Assembly: GCA_018648825.1 (NCBI GenBank)
Contig: JABGQL010000165.1
Span: forward strand, 41,037-74,333
Origin: Gammaproteobacteria bacterium
GTDB taxonomy: Bacteria > Pseudomonadota > Gammaproteobacteria > GCF-002020875
Length of the DNA stretch: 33,297 bases
Direction of reading: 5' to 3'
The notes under the pieces were generated by a model that worked only from the letters and a program-made list of their open reading frames with translations, made no database searches and was not told the DNA's origin. Below, piece after piece: positions 25,848 to 33,297 of the stretch. Position 1 is the first letter of the stretch. Every line of letters starts with the position of its first letter. The position numbers were made by a program, and so were the translations under genes.

Positions 25848-27275
25848 ATGGATTTTTTGCCAATTTTTATGGATGTACGGAACCGCAACTGCCTGATCGT
25901 GGGTGGTGGCGAAGTGGCTGCTCGTAAGGTACAGATGTTGCTGCGAGCGGGAGCCAAGGTGCAGGTGGTGTCACCGGAGTTAGGCGATACCATGCAGGAG
26001 TTTAATCAGCAGGGTGAGATTGAGTGGATTGAGGCAGGATTTGAACCGGCGCATCTGCAAAATCCTGTACTGGTCTATGCGGCAACGGATCGACAGACGG
26101 TGAATCAGCAGGTCTCTGAGTTGGCAAAAGAGAAGAATATCCCCGTTAATGTAGTAGATACCCCTGAACTCTGTAACTTTATTACCCCCTCGATTATTGA
26201 TCGCTCTCCGGTAGTGGCGGCGATCTCTACGGGGGGAGCCTCTCCGGTATTGGCGCGGCTGATTCGCACTCGTCTGGAGTCGATGATCCCCGCTGCTTAC
26301 GGTCATTTTGCAACCATGGCGGCGAAGTTCCGCGATCAGGTAAAAGAGAAGATTGAGCCACAGCACCGCCGCCTGTTCTGGGAGAAGGCGTTTCAAGGGC
26401 CGATTGCAGAGATGATCTTCTCAAGGCGTGAGAAAGAGGCAGAGCACGCCATGGGGGAGATGGTGGAGAACTGCTGTAAGGCTGAAAGCGGTGAAGCTCT
26501 CAATGGTGGTGAGGTCTACCTGATTGGTGGTGGCCCCGGTGATCCTGACCTACTTACCTTCCGTGCTCTGCGTCTGATGCAGCAAGCGGATGTGGTGGTC
26601 TATGATCGACTGATCTCACCGGCTGTATTGGATCTGACGCGGCGTGATGCAGAGCGCATGTATGTCGGTAAAGAGCGTGATAACCACTCGGTACCGCAGG
26701 ATCAGATCAACCAGCTGTTGGTGGATCTGGCGCTAGAGGGTAAACGGGTCTGTCGTCTGAAGGGGGGCGATCCCTTTATCTTTGGGCGTGGTGGAGAGGA
26801 GATTGAGTTATTGGCAGAGCAGCATATCCCCTTCCAGGTGGTGCCGGGTATTACAGCCGCTTCAGGTATCTCCTCCTACGCGGGTATCCCGCTGACGCAT
26901 CGTGACCACGCGCAATCGGTCACCTTTGCGACCGGTCACCTCAAGGATGGTACCTCTGATCTCAACTGGCAGGCGCTGGCGCAGCCAGGGCAGACCGTGG
27001 TCTTCTATATGGGGCTGAAGGGGATTGAGACGATCACCTCAAAATTGATGGAGCATGGTCTCGACCCCAATACCCCTGCGGCTCTGGTGCAGAAGGGGAC
27101 GACGCCCGATCAGGAGGAGTACATCGGTACGCTGATGACCTTGCCGCAAATTGTTCAAGAGTCTGAGATCAAGCCGCCTACACTGATCATCATCGGCAGT
27201 GTGGTGACGCTGCATGACAAACTGGACTGGTTCCACCCAGATGAGCAGCGCGGTAACGACCCCCGAGTCTTTTAA
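25848..27275 (+). CDS. cysG: Siroheme synthase CysG (trifunctional)
   Basis: 475-residue enzyme converting uroporphyrinogen III to siroheme, the cofactor of sulfite and nitrite reductases. The N-terminal part (1-205) is the precorrin-2 dehydrogenase and ferrochelatase module with the NAD-binding loop CLIVGGGEVAARKVQMLLRA and STGGASPVLARLIRTRLES. From about 217 it is an S-adenosylmethionine uroporphyrinogen methyltransferase: VYLIGGGPGDPDLLTFRALR, VVYDRLISPAVLDL, RLKGGDPFIFGRGGEEIELL and VVPGITAASGISSYAGIPLT. Both modules look complete. It follows serS by 27 bases, an order also seen in Pseudomonas and relatives. Confidence 0.97.
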   Translation: MDFLPIFMDVRNRNCLIVGGGEVAARKVQMLLRAGAKVQVVSPELGDTMQEFNQQGEIEWIEAGFEPAHLQNPVLVYAATDRQTVNQQVSELAKEKNIPVNVVDTPELCNFITPSIIDRSPVVAAISTGGASPVLARLIRTRLESMIPAAYGHFATMAAKFRDQVKEKIEPQHRRLFWEKAFQGPIAEMIFSRREKEAEHAMGEMVENCCKAESGEALNGGEVYLIGGGPGDPDLLTFRALRLMQQADVVVYDRLISPAVLDLTRRDAERMYVGKERDNHSVPQDQINQLLVDLALEGKRVCRLKGGDPFIFGRGGEEIELLAEQHIPFQVVPGITAASGISSYAGIPLTHRDHAQSVTFATGHLKDGTSDLNWQALAQPGQTVVFYMGLKGIETITSKLMEHGLDPNTPAALVQKGTTPDQEEYIGTLMTLPQIVQESEIKPPTLIIIGSVVTLHDKLDWFHPDEQRGNDPRVF

Positions 27276-27278
27276 ATT

Positions 27279-27671
27279 ATGGCAGAACAGACACAAATCC
27301 CGGTAATCCCGGATGAGTATTTTGTAGCAGCGCTGCGCTTGATCGGTATGGCCAGTCTGGAGGGGGCGTATCACGCCTCTGAATTCCGCAAGGTAGGGGC
27401 TGTTTATGACCTACTCAATGAGCTGCTGGAGGTCTATGGGCAGGAGAATAGCGACAGTGCTCTCTCCAAGAAGGAGGCGGGGGATGCAGAGCCTCCTCGA
27501 CTCACCATTGACCACCTCTTCATAATCGAGGTAGCAGTTGCCTTTGCTTTGGAACGCGGTAAACTGGAGGAGCAGAAAGAGTTGGCCGAAGCGGTTCGGT
27601 CTGGTTTCAAAGAGCACAATGATGCGATTCGAAAACAGTCTGAGCAGAGTAGTGAAGCTGCTGTTTCATAA
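27279..27671 (+). CDS. Uncharacterised 130-residue protein downstream of cysG
   Basis: I do not recognise this protein. It starts three bases after the cysG stop (ATG 27279) with no clear ribosome-binding site, so it is probably coupled to cysG. It appears soluble and mainly helical, with two hydrophobic helices (EYFVAALRLIGMASLEGAYH and LFIIEVAVAFALERGKLEEQ) and charged, low-conservation stretches around residues 50-70 and at the C-terminus. There are no cysteines and no signal peptide. The codon use resembles that of its neighbours, and antisense frames over it look like shadows, so I regard the gene as real. Confidence 0.65.
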   Translation: MAEQTQIPVIPDEYFVAALRLIGMASLEGAYHASEFRKVGAVYDLLNELLEVYGQENSDSALSKKEAGDAEPPRLTIDHLFIIEVAVAFALERGKLEEQKELAEAVRSGFKEHNDAIRKQSEQSSEAAVS

Positions 27672-27716
27672 AATAAAAAAACCGGGCATTGTGTGCCTGC
27701 TAGAGGAGTTGAAAAC

Positions 27717-28175
27717 ATGCTAGTCAAAGATATTATGAGCCGCCATGTGCGTTTTGTGACCCCGGAGACCCCAATGCGAGAAGTGGTCTCTGCTATGACA
27801 CTCTACCGTGTTAGTGGTTTGCCAGTGATTGAAGAAGACCGTCTGGTTGGTTTTATCGCTGAAAAAGATGTGCTACACCACCTCTTCCCCTCTCTGGAGG
27901 AGGCGATGACTCAGGGGGGCACCTTTGACTTTGAAGATATGGAGGCCAACTACTCGCAGGTGGTTAATCTCAATGTGAGTGATTTAATGACTACCGGTGT
28001 GATTGGTGTGACAGAAGATATGCCTGTATTGAAGGCAACCTCGTTGATGGTGCGCCACCGTTTCCGCCGAATCCCTGTTGTAGATGGAGATAAACTACTC
28101 GGCATGATGAGCCTGGGGGATGTTCACAAGGCGATCTTCAAAAAGGCGATTGCGGACGTCTGTGTTAAGGTGTAG
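27717..28175 (+). CDS. CBS-domain pair protein
   Basis: 152-residue protein made of two CBS motifs and nothing else: CBS1 begins VKDIMSRHVRFVTPETPMRE and ends VSGLPVIEEDRLVGFIAEKD; CBS2 begins VSDLMTTGVIGVTEDMPVLK and ends FRRIPVVDGDKLLGMMSLGD. Such pairs bind adenine nucleotides or S-adenosylmethionine and act as energy or cofactor sensors; the ligand and partner are unknown here. ATG 27717 has AGAGGAG at 27702-27708; an in-frame GTG lies at 27693 but is less favoured. It follows the unknown gene by 45 bases. Confidence 0.88.
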   Translation: MLVKDIMSRHVRFVTPETPMREVVSAMTLYRVSGLPVIEEDRLVGFIAEKDVLHHLFPSLEEAMTQGGTFDFEDMEANYSQVVNLNVSDLMTTGVIGVTEDMPVLKATSLMVRHRFRRIPVVDGDKLLGMMSLGDVHKAIFKKAIADVCVKV

Positions 28176-28243
28176 TCCATGCTGAAACGGTTGCACTGCC
28201 TATCACATTAAAAGGCACCTTAAACAAAATCTGGGGAAATGTG

Positions 28244-29050
28244 ATGAGAAAAGTCATCCTGTTTTTGTACATGCTACTGATTCCGCCGCTTGAGGTTATG
28301 GCTGAAGAGGTTCAGGTGCAGGTTTATGCCGATCAAGATTACCCACCCTACTCCTATATAGAGCAGGGGGAGGTTAAGGGGATCTATACTGAAGTCGTGA
28401 AGCGGGTATTTGATCGTATGGAGGGGTATCGAGTCTCTATTGCAGCGCTACCTTGGAAACGAGGACTCTCTTATATCGAGCAAGGGAAAGGGTTTGCGAT
28501 TTTCCCCCCCTACCATCGTCCGCAGCAGCGCCCCTATATCTGGCCCTATTCGATGCCTATTCTGGATGAGCGTGTGGTTGTTTTTTGTACAGAAGAGGTA
28601 CTCAATCGCTTGATCCGCCCCAACTGGCCAGAGGATTATTACGGTCTGAAGATTGCCAATAATGCGGGTTATAAGCTAGGTGGCGACGCCTTCTGGAGTG
28701 CAGTTAAAGCGGGTAAGATCAAGCTGCAAGAGTCGGGCGGGAACCGCAGCAACTTGATGAAACTGGGGCTGAAGCGGGTCGACTGTTATATGAATGACCG
28801 TATCTCTATCCTTTTTGAACTGAAAAACCTAAAGAGCCAGGGGCTGTATGACGAAGGGGGCAGGCACGCACGCTTAGCGGAAGGGGCCACCATCACCCTA
28901 GAGCAGGGCTTTCTCGGGATAACGGATCGAGATGGTGGGGCATTTTCCTATAAAGAGGACTTTCTGAAAAAATTCAACACGGTGATCTATGAAATGCGTA
29001 AAAGTGGAGAGTTAAATCGCATTTTGGAATCATTTGTTGGGGCCGAATAA
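28244..29050 (+). CDS. Periplasmic solute-binding protein (SBP_bac_3-like), probable kinase partner
   Basis: 268-residue secreted protein. MRKVILFLYMLLIPPLEVMA is a signal peptide cut after MA. The mature start EEVQVQVYADQDYPPYSYIE, then GIYTEVVKRVFDRM and ALPWKRGLSYIEQGKG match the family-3 (amino-acid type) binding fold as found in stand-alone periplasmic sensors. The C-terminal lobe has a hinge-like crossover around GLKIANNAGYKLGG. ATG 28244 has GGGGAA at 28233-28238; an in-frame GTG directly precedes it. The gene is 13 bases from a membrane hybrid kinase and no transporter genes are near, so a ligand-presenting role is likely. The chemical ligand is unknown. Confidence 0.8.
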   Translation: MRKVILFLYMLLIPPLEVMAEEVQVQVYADQDYPPYSYIEQGEVKGIYTEVVKRVFDRMEGYRVSIAALPWKRGLSYIEQGKGFAIFPPYHRPQQRPYIWPYSMPILDERVVVFCTEEVLNRLIRPNWPEDYYGLKIANNAGYKLGGDAFWSAVKAGKIKLQESGGNRSNLMKLGLKRVDCYMNDRISILFELKNLKSQGLYDEGGRHARLAEGATITLEQGFLGITDRDGGAFSYKEDFLKKFNTVIYEMRKSGELNRILESFVGAE

Positions 29051-29063
29051 TGTCGAATAACTC

Positions 29064-32000
29064 ATGCAAGATTCTACAAATCTTTGTTGGAGTGTGGCGT
29101 TGAGCTTACCTAACCACACTCACCAAGGAAAAAATCTCAAGAAACGGGTCTTGTTTACCGTGGGAGGGCTGGTTGGCATACTGTTAACGGTTTCGGTCAC
29201 ACTGAACATCTGGCGAGAGTATGAGGGGCAGAATGCGTTGTTGGAGCAGCGTGGTAGGCAGCTTACCGAGTTTTTGGTTGGGGCTATTGAGATTCCGTTA
29301 TGGAATTTGGATATTCATGCTGTTGAGAACACCCTGCATGTGGTGAAAGGAGACCCAGACTTCTTGGGTGTTATTGTGTATGACCCCAGTGGGGCAGAGA
29401 TTGTAGTTGGTAATATAGGAACGGTTGATCAGGTTAAACGTTTCAGAAGCGTTATTTTTCATAATGATGAGACGCTCGAAGGGAAGCAGGAGATTGGTGC
29501 CATAGAACTGTATCTCTCTGAAAATAATCTGCAGAAATTCCTCTACCAAAAGATTTTTGAGGATTTGATACTCCTTATACTGTTACTTTTTCTCAATCTG
29601 TTTGTGATCTTTATTGGACTGCGGGTGATGACCCGTCCTATTGATCAACTGACTGAATCGATGCGGCTGTTCTCCAAAGGAGAGTATGGGATATCTGTAT
29701 TTGGCCAAGAGCGAGAGGATGAGATCGGGGTTATGGCTCAAGCGCTAGAGGTGCTGCGCCAGAACTCGATTGAGCGAGAAGAGATAAAAGCAGAGTTAGA
29801 GCAGCGCGTACTGGAACGTACTCGCGCGCTGGAAGAGGAGGTTGTTGAACGTAAGCAGGCAGAGACACGCGCACGTGCTGCAGATCTTGCGAAGAGTGAA
29901 TTTTTGGCCAACATGAGCCATGAGATTCGCACCCCAATGAACGGTATTATCGGCCTTAGCTTTCTTGCGCTGAAAGGTGATATGCCGCCGAAGCAGCATG
30001 ATTACCTCACCAAAATTCAGGGGGCGGCCCAGTCTCTGCTAGAGATTATCAATGAAATTTTAGACTTCTCGAAGATTGAGGCGGGGCAGCTACAGGTTGA
30101 GTCGGTCCCCTTTAATCTGCATCATGTTCTGGATCATATCTCTAATATCATTAGCGTGAAGGCAGAAGCTAAAGGGATAGAAATGCTGTTTGACCTAGAT
30201 GCAGAGCTCCCTACAGCGCTGACTGGTGATCCAACCCGAATTCAGCAGGTACTGTTGAACCTGACCAGTAATGCGGTCAAATTTACCGAACAGGGGGGAG
30301 TGACGCTTCACATTGGCTTGAAGCAGCGAAAAGAGCGTCAGGTCGAGGTCTGTTTTAGTGTGAAAGACAGTGGTATTGGTATCAGTGAAATAGAGAAGAA
30401 GCATCTGTTTCAGACATTCTCTCAAGCCAATAGTTCAACTACACGGAAGTATGGCGGGACTGGGCTGGGGTTGGCTATCTCTAAACAGCTAATCAGCATG
30501 ATGGGGGGGGAGATTGCGTTGCAGAGTGAGCTGGGTGTGGGCTCTACCTTCTCTTTTACGCTACAGCTACAGGTTCAGGAAGGCAAAGAGAAGAGTACCG
30601 CGCTTACTCAGGCTCAACAAGAAGAGCGTAGAATTTTGGTGGTTGATGATAGCAGTCTAGCGCGCGCATTGATGTACAAGGTACTGAAAAAGAACCATTT
30701 TGATGTTGACATGGTTGCTTCAGGGCGAGAAGCGTTAGAGCAGTTGAAGCGTTCAGATGAAGAGAAGAGACCCTATCATCTGATGTTGTTGGATTGGAAT
30801 ATGCCAGAGATGAATGGTGTAGAGACAGCCACCCAGATTCAACAGGCACTCAAGCTGTCAGTCACCCCAGCCATTATTATGGTTACGGCCTATGATGGTG
30901 ATGAGATGGAGCAGCTAGAGGGGATTGAGTTAGATAATTACATTACTAAGCCGATCCATACAGAGTCGTTGTTGAATGCGATTGAAGCGGCGTACCCCGC
31001 TTTTGAGCAGGCTGATGATGCAAAAATGGAGGAAGTGCCGCAGCTCGATAAAACAGAAGAGGCCCTGAAAAATATGCGGGTACTGTTGGTTGAAGATAAT
31101 CTGATTAACCAACAGGTGGCAATGGAGATTCTACGTAGCTTCGGTATGGTGGTGATATTGACTGAAAATGGTGCTGAGGCAGTTGATCAAGTCAATAAGC
31201 AACCCTTTGATGTGGTATTGATGGATATCCAGATGCCTGTGTTGGATGGATATGGTGCCACCCAGCAGATTCGCAAACAGTTCAGTGCAGAGGCACTACC
31301 GATTATTGCGATGACGGCTAACGCGATGGAGGGGGACCGCCAGCAGGCGCTGGATGCAGGAATGAATGACTATCTCTCTAAGCCTATTGATGTGAGCCGA
31401 TTAATGAGGAAGTTGGCTCACTGGGGGGGGCGGGATATTTCTGCAGTTGAAGTGGAGTCTGCTCAGGATTTGTCAACGGCAGAGGTTGATGACTCAGATC
31501 AGTGGCCGCAGCAGTTGCCGGGCCTTAATGTGGAAGAGGGGGTGGGGCGCTTGTTGGGGAATCGGGAGATCTATATCAAGGTGCTGGAGTCCTTTGCTGA
31601 AGACAACCGAACGTTTATTAACCAACTTGAGACGCTGTTGAGTGATGGGGATGAAACCGCCTGTCGTCGTTTGATTCACTCACTGAAAGGGAGTTCAGCT
31701 AATATTTCGGCCAATCAGTTATCGGCAATGAGCAAAGATATTGAACAGCGTATTCTGACAGGAGAGGTGGTAGGTGTTGATCAGTTGTCACAGCTTGAAG
31801 CGATGTTGAGTGAGGTGTTTGAGTCGATGCAACGGCTGTTTAAGCTGAGAGCGGATGAGACGAATAATGGAGTGGCACAAACGGATAAGGCGATAGCAGG
31901 GGAGGCGGAACGCTCATTTGCGGAACTTAAGCTACAATTTGATGAATTTGTTACACTGTTGCAAAATAATGATCTGGGGGCACAAGCTGATTTTGAGGCA

Positions 32001-32147
32001 CTTGAGCCATGGCTGAGAAGAGAGCGGCAGGAGGAGGAGGTAGATCGCCTCTCATCGTCTCTTGATAAGCTGGACTTTATGACGGCGCATCAGCTGATAG
32101 CCGAGTGGATGCAAGAGATGGATAAGGAGCAGGGGAATGGGGAGTAA
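29064..32147 (+). CDS. Membrane hybrid histidine kinase, HisKA-HATPase-REC-REC-HPt
   Basis: 1027 residues. Membrane segments at about 28-46 and 165-187 enclose a periplasmic domain of about 115 residues ([34 protein letters not shown]). A HAMP domain and coiled coil lead to HisKA (His286 in [20 protein letters not shown]) and HATPase ([27 protein letters not shown]). Receiver 1 has Asp577 in [13 protein letters not shown] and receiver 2 Asp721 in [13 protein letters not shown]. HPt has His872 in [13 protein letters not shown]. About 100 C-terminal residues beyond HPt are helical and of unknown role. The layout resembles BarA and EvgS but with two receivers. ATG 29064 lacks a good ribosome-binding site, and TTG 29100 is an alternative. 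Its stop overlaps the next gene by 11 bases, so the REC-CheZ-like protein is the likely output. Confidence 0.92.
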   Translation: MQDSTNLCWSVALSLPNHTHQGKNLKKRVLFTVGGLVGILLTVSVTLNIWREYEGQNALLEQRGRQLTEFLVGAIEIPLWNLDIHAVENTLHVVKGDPDFLGVIVYDPSGAEIVVGNIGTVDQVKRFRSVIFHNDETLEGKQEIGAIELYLSENNLQKFLYQKIFEDLILLILLLFLNLFVIFIGLRVMTRPIDQLTESMRLFSKGEYGISVFGQEREDEIGVMAQALEVLRQNSIEREEIKAELEQRVLERTRALEEEVVERKQAETRARAADLAKSEFLANMSHEIRTPMNGIIGLSFLALKGDMPPKQHDYLTKIQGAAQSLLEIINEILDFSKIEAGQLQVESVPFNLHHVLDHISNIISVKAEAKGIEMLFDLDAELPTALTGDPTRIQQVLLNLTSNAVKFTEQGGVTLHIGLKQRKERQVEVCFSVKDSGIGISEIEKKHLFQTFSQANSSTTRKYGGTGLGLAISKQLISMMGGEIALQSELGVGSTFSFTLQLQVQEGKEKSTALTQAQQEERRILVVDDSSLARALMYKVLKKNHFDVDMVASGREALEQLKRSDEEKRPYHLMLLDWNMPEMNGVETATQIQQALKLSVTPAIIMVTAYDGDEMEQLEGIELDNYITKPIHTESLLNAIEAAYPAFEQADDAKMEEVPQLDKTEEALKNMRVLLVEDNLINQQVAMEILRSFGMVVILTENGAEAVDQVNKQPFDVVLMDIQMPVLDGYGATQQIRKQFSAEALPIIAMTANAMEGDRQQALDAGMNDYLSKPIDVSRLMRKLAHWGGRDISAVEVESAQDLSTAEVDDSDQWPQQLPGLNVEEGVGRLLGNREIYIKVLESFAEDNRTFINQLETLLSDGDETACRRLIHSLKGSSANISANQLSAMSKDIEQRILTGEVVGVDQLSQLEAMLSEVFESMQRLFKLRADETNNGVAQTDKAIAGEAERSFAELKLQFDEFVTLLQNNDLGAQADFEALEPWLRRERQEEEVDRLSSSLDKLDFMTAHQLIAEWMQEMDKEQGNGE

Positions 32148-33117
32148 CGCAGGTGGTGAGCCTTTAGACAGTGAGCTAAAGAAGGCCAAGGTCCTCATTA
32201 TTGACGACCTTCCCGCCAATATCACTCAGCTTAATGTCCTACTGAAAGATGAGTATCAGGTTTTTTTCGCGACCAATGGCTCCGGTGGGCTGGAGATTGC
32301 CCAAAACCAGATCCCAGACCTGATCCTGTTGGATGTTGAGATGCCGGAAATGGATGTCTATGAGGTGTGTGAAAAGCTTAAGGCGCAGCCAGAGACAGAA
32401 TCGATCCCCGTGATTTTTGTCACCGCACATACCGATGCGGGAGAGGAGGAGAAGGGGTTATCGTTAGGGGCGGTCGACTATATCCATAAACCCTTCTCAC
32501 CACTGCTGGTGCAGCTGCGTGTACGTACCCAATTAACATTAAAGCAGCAGCGCGACCAGCTGGAAGGGCAGGTGCGTGAAGTGACGATGATGTTCCAGAT
32601 TGCGGTAGTGCTGATTGAACATGCAATCTCGGGTGGTGATGACTCCATTGGAAGCATTATCAAACGTATCTCCAGCAGTGTACGTATTGTGAATCAAATC
32701 CAATCTAGGGCACTGGAGTTGCATCAGGCTCAAGAGAAATCGGAGCTGAAGGAGATTGGAGCTTCTTGTATTCAAGAGTTGGGCGCGCTTGCAGAGCAGA
32801 TTGACAGTGGCTGCGGTATGTTGGTGGATACATTGGACGATACCATTGTCACTTTCCAAGATTTCGACCGTCTTTCCCAGCAGCTACGGCAGGTGGTGAA
32901 GAGCTTGAATGATGCAGCCTCACTGATTAATGACTCTAATCGAATCAACGATCCAGAAGAGTGGAAACAGATGTATCAGAAGATCCAAGACACCTTTGTG
33001 ATGATGGATGCGCAGGTGCTCTATGAGGCGATTCTATCTGGGGATAGTAAAGAGGATGCCTTGCGTAAAGCGAGTGAGGTGAAGCGGGAGGCGATGGACC
33101 TGTTTGAGGCTTTTTAG
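32137..33117 (+). CDS. Receiver fused to CheZ-like phosphatase domain
   Basis: 326 residues. The receiver (about 17-130) has [17 protein letters not shown], phospho-acceptor Asp66 in [17 protein letters not shown], the Thr/Ala pair in FVTAHTD and Lys118 in YIHKPFSP. The usual glycine of PxMDGYE is valine (Val74). Residues 135-326 are wholly helical and resemble CheZ: a long helical hairpin with [19 protein letters not shown], where Asp244xxxGln248 matches the CheZ active-site pattern DxxxQ (Asp143 and Gln147 in E. coli), and a C-terminal tail MDLFEAF similar to the CheY-docking tail DDLLDSLGF. I infer a phosphatase of phospho-CheY controlled by its own receiver. The match rests on short motifs and needs a profile search. 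AAGGAG at 32124-32129 precedes ATG 32137, which overlaps the upstream kinase gene. Confidence 0.75.
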   Translation: MGSNAGGEPLDSELKKAKVLIIDDLPANITQLNVLLKDEYQVFFATNGSGGLEIAQNQIPDLILLDVEMPEMDVYEVCEKLKAQPETESIPVIFVTAHTDAGEEEKGLSLGAVDYIHKPFSPLLVQLRVRTQLTLKQQRDQLEGQVREVTMMFQIAVVLIEHAISGGDDSIGSIIKRISSSVRIVNQIQSRALELHQAQEKSELKEIGASCIQELGALAEQIDSGCGMLVDTLDDTIVTFQDFDRLSQQLRQVVKSLNDAASLINDSNRINDPEEWKQMYQKIQDTFVMMDAQVLYEAILSGDSKEDALRKASEVKREAMDLFEAF

Positions 33118-33133
33118 AGTTTTTTAGGGGAAG

Positions 33134-33297
33134 TTAGCTCAGAACCTGCTCAACGATGCCGAGCAGTTTCTCAGGGCTGAAAGGTTTGTTGATCCATCCG
33201 GTTGCGTTTAGCTCGCGTCCCTTCTGTTTGGCTTCTGCAGAGTCCCCCTGTGTCAGGATAGAAGTCCGGTGAGCTGAATCAGTAAACTTAACTTTTT
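33134..33297 (-). CDS. CheY-like receiver, C-terminal end only
   Basis: Partial reading frame that enters from the right edge and stops at TAA 33134-33136. The visible 53 residues include TSILTQGDSAEAKQKGRELN, then ATGWINKPFSPEKLLGIVEQ and VLS. This is the end of a stand-alone receiver of the CheY/PilG kind: the conserved lysine is in NKPF, and the chain ends right after the last helix, so there is no output domain. The gene converges on the REC-CheZ-like gene with a gap of 16 bases. It is a plausible substrate for that phosphatase. Confidence 0.8.
   Translation of the reverse strand, partial: KVKFTDSAHRTSILTQGDSAEAKQKGRELNATGWINKPFSPEKLLGIVEQVLS

Overview
The window looks like a chromosomal segment of a motile gammaproteobacterium. 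The reasons are the block crcB, DUF190 gene, serS, cysG (a neighbourhood familiar from gammaproteobacteria), an Aer-like chemoreceptor with E. coli-type PAS and signalling domains, a NarX/NarL-type pair, rluC and a fused msrAB. Base composition looks even throughout, and I see no transposase, integrase, CRISPR array, tRNA or rRNA. I cannot name a genus from sequence alone; the content would suit a free-living or symbiotic aquatic, possibly sulfur-oxidising, lineage.

Layout. 1-578: rluC, cut by the window start (minus strand). 686-4077: a secreted ABC-type binding protein followed by a sensor histidine kinase with an unusual HNIGN phospho-acceptor motif. 4131-5234: msrAB. 5354-8305 (minus): an Aer-like chemoreceptor with a duplicated periplasmic sensor unit. 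8584-11057: a NarL-type response regulator overlapping the gene for its probable kinase, which has seven membrane segments. 11058-11322: convergent intergenic region with two inverted repeats. 11323-19810 (minus): a complete nine-gene V/A-type rotary ATPase operon in the order G/H, C, I, K, F, E, A, B, D. 19933-23544 (minus): a 1203-residue soluble phosphorelay protein, REC-REC-REC-HisKA-HATPase-REC-hemerythrin-HPt, directly upstream of the ATPase operon and on the same strand. 23786-28175: housekeeping block of crcB, DUF190, serS, cysG, an unknown 130-residue gene and a CBS-pair gene. 28244-33117: periplasmic binding protein, membrane hybrid kinase (HisKA-HATPase-REC-REC-HPt) and a REC protein whose C-terminal half looks like a CheZ phosphatase. 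33134-33297 (minus): the C-terminal end of a CheY-like receiver, cut by the window end.

How it fits together. About half of the window is signal transduction. Two loci pair a separate periplasmic binding protein gene with a histidine kinase gene (686-4077 and 28244-33117), which suggests kinases whose ligand is presented by a dedicated binding protein. The second locus ends in a receiver joined to a CheZ-like domain next to a CheY-like gene, so its output is probably control of phospho-CheY or of a receiver pool rather than transcription. The hemerythrin phosphorelay carries all seven canonical diiron ligands and lies 122 bases upstream of the rotary ATPase operon, which raises the possibility that oxygen or redox state tunes ion-motive energetics. 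The strongest candidates for something new are the hemerythrin phosphorelay, the REC-CheZ fusion, the duplicated GYGGMIH-FKNY sensor unit and the possible dual start of msrAB.
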